From the NCBI GenBank assembly GCA_043742785.1, contig JAYTXU010000048.1:1-64000 (forward strand): a DNA stretch of 64,000 nucleotides, in the 5' to 3' direction. This DNA is from JACQCF01 sp043742785 (GTDB lineage Bacteria > Omnitrophota > Gorgyraeia > Zapsychrales > Fredricksoniimonadaceae). Positions within the stretch are counted from its first letter, which is position 1. The number at the start of each line of letters is the position of its first letter. The position numbers and the translations under genes are program-made. Positions 59,576 to 64,000 of the stretch are shown one piece after another. Under the pieces are notes generated by a model. It saw nothing but the letters and a program-made list of their open reading frames with translations, was not told the DNA's origin and made no database searches.

Positions 59576-59618
59576 TACAACTCCCTTTATATGCAACTCT
59601 TTAAAAGTAGAATTTTAA

Positions 59619-59647
59619 AACTTAACATGCTAATGAAATGAGGTCAA
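59619..59647 (-). promoter_or_regulatory. possible promoter of the ABC operon
   Basis: On the minus strand TTGACC (59642-59647), a 17-nt spacer and TAAGTT (59619-59624), between the GPH transporter stop and the binding-protein ATG. The -10 is imperfect. Confidence 0.45.
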
Positions 59648-59660
59648 GGAGCTTGTCTCC

Positions 59661-61100
59661 CTACGCTTTCCCTCGTCTTTCTTCCAGCTTCTTACGAATT
59701 TCATATGCCTTATCTTCTGTAACCTCAAATCTCATAATAATAAGAATCGCAATCACAGAGGTCACGATTGGAATACCTACATCACAGATCCTCATATACA
59801 ACAAAGTATGAGCTGTTTGATTCAGTCCTAAGGTCACATTAAAACCCGTTAAATTCAGTAGGATTCCTGAAATCAACGATGCCGCTGCCTGTCCAAGCTT
59901 GATCATCCACCAATAAATAGCACCAAAGGTTCCTTCTCTGCGATTACCATTTTCAAGTTCATCGAGGTCACAAACATCGGCCAACATAGAACTAACTATA
60001 ATAAAAATTGACATTAAACCAAATGAGATAAATGGGGCAGCGATTAGAAGCAAGTAAGGATGCGACTGGCTATACCCTACCCATTTAAGAGTATACCCAA
60101 CAAGAGAAACTGGAATAGTAATCAGCAGAGTATTGCGCTTTCCGATTTTTGTTCCTACCCAAGTGATCAAGGGGGCAACGATAAGAAAACTAGAGAGTGC
60201 GGACACTGTACCAAACCAACCAAGCAATATCCCTCCTTTTGAATAAGCGACATCCATTGAACCAGAGCCACCATACACATAGAAGAAAATAACATAGGTT
60301 GTAAAAGCAGATGCCAACATAAAACCGTTGAAAATTAGAAAGGTGATGATGCAAAGTTTGACGAAAGGACGATTTTTAAAAGTGATCGCACAACCACTAA
60401 AGAAATCCTTAATCACATTCTTTTGAGGAGGCTTAGGCAATTTAGTAAAATATTCTTTGTTAAAAATAGCTGGCAGTATCCCCCCAATAATAATAAAAAC
60501 ACCGAAAATAACAGCGAGAATGTGAACTCCCTGCACAAGATTCTTATTTGAGTACATGAATGCAAATAACCAAGGAGAAATAAGCCAGGCAATCTGACCA
60601 ATACTATTACCCCACCCCTGCAAACGTGTTCGTTCGTGATAATCAGGGGACATTTCAAAACCTAAAGCGATAAATGGAATGGCAAAAAAAGCAAATGCAA
60701 CCACAAATAGACATTGGATTATTAAAAAATACCAAAAATTATACATTTCAGTATTTTCTTTATGAAGTTGGAATAGTAGGATAAATAAAATTCCCGAAAC
60801 TATAGCTCCCCAGAAAATAAAAGGCCGTCGACGGCCAAAACGGGTATGACTATTATCTGAAGTGTAGCCGATAAGAGGGTCGGTGAAAGCATCAATAAGG
60901 CGGGGGACGGTACCAACTAACCCCACCAAGGCTGGATTCATACCTAAACCTAAATTCAAAACAACAACCATAGCACCGATCGCAGCCGCTTGCATCTGAT
61001 TAACAAGGGCACCTACGCTATAAATTGCTTTTTGAAAAATAGGAATACGATCTTCTGGGGCCGTCGTATGACGATGTGAGTGCTCTACTACTGGATCCAT
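59661..61100 (-). CDS. GPH-family (MelB-like) sugar:cation symporter
   Basis: A 479-residue major-facilitator protein with 12 helices. The GPH signature DPLIGYTSDNSHTRFGRRRP after helix 2 carries the conserved Asp residues that bind the coupling cation. The second half has VCDLDELENGNRREGTFGAI, another family hallmark. It would move a glycoside with Na+ or H+. A GGAGG lies 6 nt before the ATG, and a consensus promoter precedes it. It heads the sugar locus and offers a second uptake route besides the ABC system. Confidence 0.94.
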   Translation of the reverse strand: MDPVVEHSHRHTTAPEDRIPIFQKAIYSVGALVNQMQAAAIGAMVVVLNLGLGMNPALVGLVGTVPRLIDAFTDPLIGYTSDNSHTRFGRRRPFIFWGAIVSGILFILLFQLHKENTEMYNFWYFLIIQCLFVVAFAFFAIPFIALGFEMSPDYHERTRLQGWGNSIGQIAWLISPWLFAFMYSNKNLVQGVHILAVIFGVFIIIGGILPAIFNKEYFTKLPKPPQKNVIKDFFSGCAITFKNRPFVKLCIITFLIFNGFMLASAFTTYVIFFYVYGGSGSMDVAYSKGGILLGWFGTVSALSSFLIVAPLITWVGTKIGKRNTLLITIPVSLVGYTLKWVGYSQSHPYLLLIAAPFISFGLMSIFIIVSSMLADVCDLDELENGNRREGTFGAIYWWMIKLGQAAASLISGILLNLTGFNVTLGLNQTAHTLLYMRICDVGIPIVTSVIAILIIMRFEVTEDKAYEIRKKLEERRGKA

Positions 61101-61179
61101 TAACTACCTCCGTATTAATAAAAAGACACCCAAGGCAACGAATCGAGATTGTTATTTATTTTTCCGATACAAGTTTGGC

Positions 61180-61208
61180 ATTATAACAAAGCAATCTAGC
61201 GTGTCCAA
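61180..61208 (-). promoter_or_regulatory. promoter of the GPH transporter
   Basis: On the minus strand TTGGAC (61203-61208), a 17-nt spacer and consensus TATAAT (61180-61185). Start predicted near 61173, with a leader of about 73 nt. No CG-centred LacI palindrome is visible around it. Confidence 0.7.
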
Positions 61209-61258
61209 ACATATTTATCACAAGTTTCTCTAATAAAGCGCCCTCAAATGCTACACAA

Positions 61259-62503
61259 TCATTTTGCAAAAACATTCTGATTTCTTAGTTTTCTATGGTA
61301 GGTAATTGCAAAACGATGCGCTTCATCCCTTACTCTTTGAAGGAGTTTCAATCCTAATGAATCTTTAGATAACACGATTGGATTACGCTTGGTAGGTAAG
61401 AAAACCTCTTCCTCCCGCTTAGCTAAAGAAATAATGGGTATTTGAATCCCTAATCCTTTTAAAACGTCACAAGCGGCTGCCAATTGCCCCTTACCCCCAT
61501 CAATCATAATCAAATCAGGGTAAGGCAGTCCTTCTTTTTTCAAACGGGTGTACCTACGCATAACTATTTCAGCAATGCTTTTAAAATCATCAATCCCCTG
61601 CACTGTTTTAATCTTAAATCTTTGATAATTACTCTTATCCGGTCTACCGTTAACAAAAGAAACCATCGATCCTACCGATTGATTACCCATAATATTAGAT
61701 ATATCAAAACATTCGATACGTTCCGGGGCATGATCTAAACCCAAAGCCCTCTCTAGCTGTTCAGCTTCTTTAAAATAATTGATATCCTTAGTTCCTGAAT
61801 ACAGCGCACCTATAGCACGCAATTGATCTCTCACCTTAATAGCAGCTTCAAAATCTTTTTGCTGAGATAGTTCTTCCATCTCCCCTTGAAGATTCTTATA
61901 AAGATCATCTTTCTTGCCTTCCAGAATCAAACGCACATGCCTAATATTGCGCAAATACTCCTGTTTAGAGATATTTTTAATACAGGGCGCATCACATAGA
62001 CCAATGTGATAATCCAAGCATGGTTTATTAGGCAAGGATTCACAGCTACGAAAATGAAATATCTTACGAATAATCACTAAAGCTTCCCTGATTAAGGAAG
62101 GATTCACGTAAGGACCAAAAAAATCCGCTTTGATTTCTTTATTTTTTCGTGTATTTAAACGAATCACTGAAACAAGAGGAAAGTCTTCTTTAGTAATCTG
62201 AATATACGGATAAGTTTTACCATCTTTAAGTTCAACATTGTACTTAGGTTGATGCTGCTTGATAAGGCTGGCCTCTAAAATCAACGCCTCTGCTTCGCTA
62301 TGGGTCAAAATAAAATCAATATCATCAATATGTTCCACTAAAATATTTGTTTTAAGACTTTGATGATTACTACGAAAATATGATCCCACCCTACGGCGTA
62401 AGGACACCGCTTTACCGATATATATAATTCTCTCATCCTTATCCTTAAAGAGATATACCCCACTCGTTAAAGGCAGCATTTTGATTTTAGATTGTATATC
62501 CAT
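61259..62503 (-). CDS. uvrC: shortened UvrC-like excinuclease subunit
   Basis: A 414-residue protein. GIY-YIG domain (residues about 10-90): SGVYLFKDKDERIIYIGKAV and YFRSNHQSLKTNILV. The Cys-containing segment CESLPNKPCLDYHIGLCDAPC follows, read in parts. The UVR motif (about 200-235) includes MEELSQQKDFEAAIKVRDQL. An RNase H-like domain has Asp in IECFDISNIMG, Asp in LIMIDGGKGQLAAACDVL and His in RVRDEAHRFAI. Standard UvrC is about 600 residues. Here roughly 120-130 residues between UVR and the RNase H part and the whole C-terminal HhH domain are missing. All nuclease residues I can check are kept. Confidence 0.85.
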   Translation of the reverse strand: MDIQSKIKMLPLTSGVYLFKDKDERIIYIGKAVSLRRRVGSYFRSNHQSLKTNILVEHIDDIDFILTHSEAEALILEASLIKQHQPKYNVELKDGKTYPYIQITKEDFPLVSVIRLNTRKNKEIKADFFGPYVNPSLIREALVIIRKIFHFRSCESLPNKPCLDYHIGLCDAPCIKNISKQEYLRNIRHVRLILEGKKDDLYKNLQGEMEELSQQKDFEAAIKVRDQLRAIGALYSGTKDINYFKEAEQLERALGLDHAPERIECFDISNIMGNQSVGSMVSFVNGRPDKSNYQRFKIKTVQGIDDFKSIAEIVMRRYTRLKKEGLPYPDLIMIDGGKGQLAAACDVLKGLGIQIPIISLAKREEEVFLPTKRNPIVLSKDSLGLKLLQRVRDEAHRFAITYHRKLRNQNVFAK

Positions 62504-62530
62504 AGGAAAGAATGGTTTTGTAACGACGAG

Positions 62531-64000
62531 TTACTTGAGGTAGGTTAATAACTTTTTCTTAATGACCTTCCATATCGGTCTAAATTCTGGAACCCTCGTA
62601 AAATGACAACAAAATAAAAATGAAGTCCAACCGGCCATGCTCATGACAAGAAGTTTAATAATCCCGTTTTTCATCGGAATAAACATTAAAAGCATAAACA
62701 GAACAAAAGCCATTAAGAATAAAGAAGGAATTAACTGTAAGAAGAATCTCTTAAGAACCCCCTTAGAACCGCCTAGACGAGTTTTCATCGTCATATAAAG
62801 CAAAATAAAATTAGTCAAACCTGAAATACTGCTGGCTAAGGCAATACCTCCTATTCCTAAAGGAAATATTAAAATAAAATTGAGAACCCCGTTAATCAAA
62901 AGACAAATCGTGGCAATTCTCACAGACGTTTGGGTATCTTGAAATGCATAAAAACCAGATACTAAAATACGGCTAGCGCCAAAAAAAGGTAATCCTAAAC
63001 TTAAAAATATCAAAGCCTTCGTAGTTATATCTGCGGAATGCTGATCAAAAGCACCATGTTGGAAAATAATCTGTACTAAAAATGGCGAAAGAACAAAAAG
63101 AAATACCGCGCATGGTAAAAGTACAAATAAAAGATTTTTCAAAGAGAACATCAATGTCTCTTTAAAGGCAACATAATCCTTATCACTAGCCGATGACGAT
63201 AAAGACGGCAACGAAGCATTGCTCAAGGCATAAGCAAAAACCCCTAAAGGAAATTGGACTAAACGATTAGCAAAATAAATGGCAGCAATACCCCCTGGTC
63301 CAACAATAACTAAGGAAGCAAATATGGTGTCCACAAAGATATTCATCTGATAAACTGCTGAACCCCATAAGCGAGGTAAAAGAAGCTTAGCTATCTTAAC
63401 CATTCCCTCATGACGCAATTTTCTTGGCCAAGACCAAACAATACCGTGCTTAGCCAAAGCTCTCCGCTGCAACAATAACTGTAGAATTCCTCCCACCAAA
63501 ACCCCTGAAGCCAAAATATAAGCAGCCCCCCAAGAAAAGAAAGACGCAATCCATATACTAATAATCATCGCAACGTTTAAAAGACAAGATGAAAAAGCCG
63601 GAGCACCAAAAGAATTAAGCGTATAAAGAACCCCCATCTGCAAAGCCGTTAAAGCAATCAAAATCAGATAAGGAAACATAATTCTGGTTAAATCAACAGT
63701 TAAATGATATTTGACCGCATCACCAATGAAGCCGGGAGCCATAATCCTAACAATAAAAGGAGCAAAAATTAATCCAAAAACGGTTAGTACTCCTAAAGCA
63801 ATAGCGCTCCATGCTAAAAGCACATTAATAAACTGACGCCACTGTTCTTTTGTTTTTGTTCTTTGATATTCAACTAAAACAGGAACAATAGCAGCACTTG
63901 CTGCTCCTTCGCCAACTAAATCTCTCAATAAATTAGGAATGCGCTGCGCTACAAAGAACGCTTCGGCTACCATCCCTGTCCCTAGAAGATTAGCTAGAAC
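62531..64000 (-). CDS. murJ: MurJ lipid II flippase, 5' end beyond the window
   Basis: The reading frame is open to the window edge, so about 30 N-terminal residues are missing; 489 residues are visible, starting LANLLGTGMVAEAFFVAQRI. The hallmark PNLLRDLVGEGAASAAIVPV and many helices (about 13 visible) identify the MviN/MurJ family of the MOP superfamily. It flips lipid II across the inner membrane for peptidoglycan synthesis. The internal ATG at 63973 is not the start, since family N-terminal sequence continues upstream. It ends 27 nt before the UvrC-like gene. Confidence 0.95.
   Translation of the reverse strand, partial: VLANLLGTGMVAEAFFVAQRIPNLLRDLVGEGAASAAIVPVLVEYQRTKTKEQWRQFINVLLAWSAIALGVLTVFGLIFAPFIVRIMAPGFIGDAVKYHLTVDLTRIMFPYLILIALTALQMGVLYTLNSFGAPAFSSCLLNVAMIISIWIASFFSWGAAYILASGVLVGGILQLLLQRRALAKHGIVWSWPRKLRHEGMVKIAKLLLPRLWGSAVYQMNIFVDTIFASLVIVGPGGIAAIYFANRLVQFPLGVFAYALSNASLPSLSSSASDKDYVAFKETLMFSLKNLLFVLLPCAVFLFVLSPFLVQIIFQHGAFDQHSADITTKALIFLSLGLPFFGASRILVSGFYAFQDTQTSVRIATICLLINGVLNFILIFPLGIGGIALASSISGLTNFILLYMTMKTRLGGSKGVLKRFFLQLIPSLFLMAFVLFMLLMFIPMKNGIIKLLVMSMAGWTSFLFCCHFTRVPEFRPIWKVIKKKLLTYLK

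Noticed and set aside
1..64000. CRISPR array, prophage, integron or rRNA operon
   Set aside because: No regularly spaced direct repeats, phage structural genes, integrase or rRNA sequence were seen on either strand.

Overview
The window is about 64 kb of AT-rich bacterial chromosome from a Gram-negative (diderm) organism. It carries an RND pump with its outer-membrane channel, AsmA-like proteins, a secretin-type protein, MurI, MurJ and a cell-wall amidase, and many lipoproteins with clear lipoboxes. Gene density is high and overlaps are frequent. Short dispersed repeats encode peptides of the FPRKRES / LPAGRQ type, and there is a large Cys-rich protein with a pilin-like N-terminus. Together these suggest an uncultivated lineage such as Candidatus Omnitrophota; this is inference from general gene content, not from a marker-gene tree. 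ThiH (radical SAM) thiamine synthesis, queuosine genes and a sugar ABC system fit an anaerobic or fermentative lifestyle. No CRISPR array, prophage or rRNA operon is seen.

Layout. 1-0.9 kb: 3' part of a YihY/BrkB-like gene that looks more GC-rich than its surroundings. 1-4.6 kb: small lipoproteins, a DUF3568-like protein, a 55-aa PLDc_N-like membrane peptide, a DUF5674 gene with a small partner, and a lipoprotein preceded by a candidate transcription attenuator. 4.8-9 kb: tRNA-His, tRNA-Arg, a multi-pass membrane protein, GAF-enzyme I (PtsP), tRNA-Pro. 9-12 kb: a large AsmA-like protein. 12-19.4 kb (minus): an amidase-murI-queDCEF-rph-rdgB run, preceded by a secretin-domain protein and an RsmB/NOP methyltransferase and interrupted by three dispersed palindromic repeats. 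19.4-23.8 kb: a 1162-aa pilin-like, Gly- and Cys-rich surface protein followed by a complete RAYT element with 21-bp inverted ends. 23.8-31 kb: amino-acid permease, a three-gene phosphorelay (REC-AraC, MASE1-PAS-PAS kinase, REC), tag, a DUF3332 lipoprotein and a double-REC protein. 31-37 kb: comEA-comEC, a CDF exporter, leuS, and speD with a structured leader. 37.2-39.8 kb (plus): thiSGHF. 39.8-47 kb: DUF6941-like, pirin, and a marR-adaptor-RND operon in which the RND permease is fused in frame to an OprM/NodT-type outer-membrane lipoprotein. 47-50 kb: mnmG-cysK. 50-61.1 kb: a carbohydrate locus (GPH symporter, ABC binding protein and two permeases, GH2-like glycosidase, helical-repeat proteins, a carbohydrate-binding-like protein, a coiled-coil protein, a LacI regulator). 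61.2-64 kb: a shortened UvrC-like protein and 5'-truncated murJ.

How the genes work together. queD-queC-queE-queF would make preQ1 from the GTP-derived precursor. thiSGHF would build the thiazole moiety of thiamine. The marR operon has a promoter whose -10 lies inside a 20-bp palindrome, which suggests autoregulated drug efflux. In the carbohydrate locus the sugar-binding protein and permeases have no ATPase gene beside them, and a helical module occurs three times across two adjacent secreted proteins. The least expected items are the RND-OMF fusion, the two candidate leader RNAs (upstream of the 4.0-4.6 kb lipoprotein and of speD), the repeat-encoded N-terminus of MurI, and the pilin-like Gly-rich giant protein.
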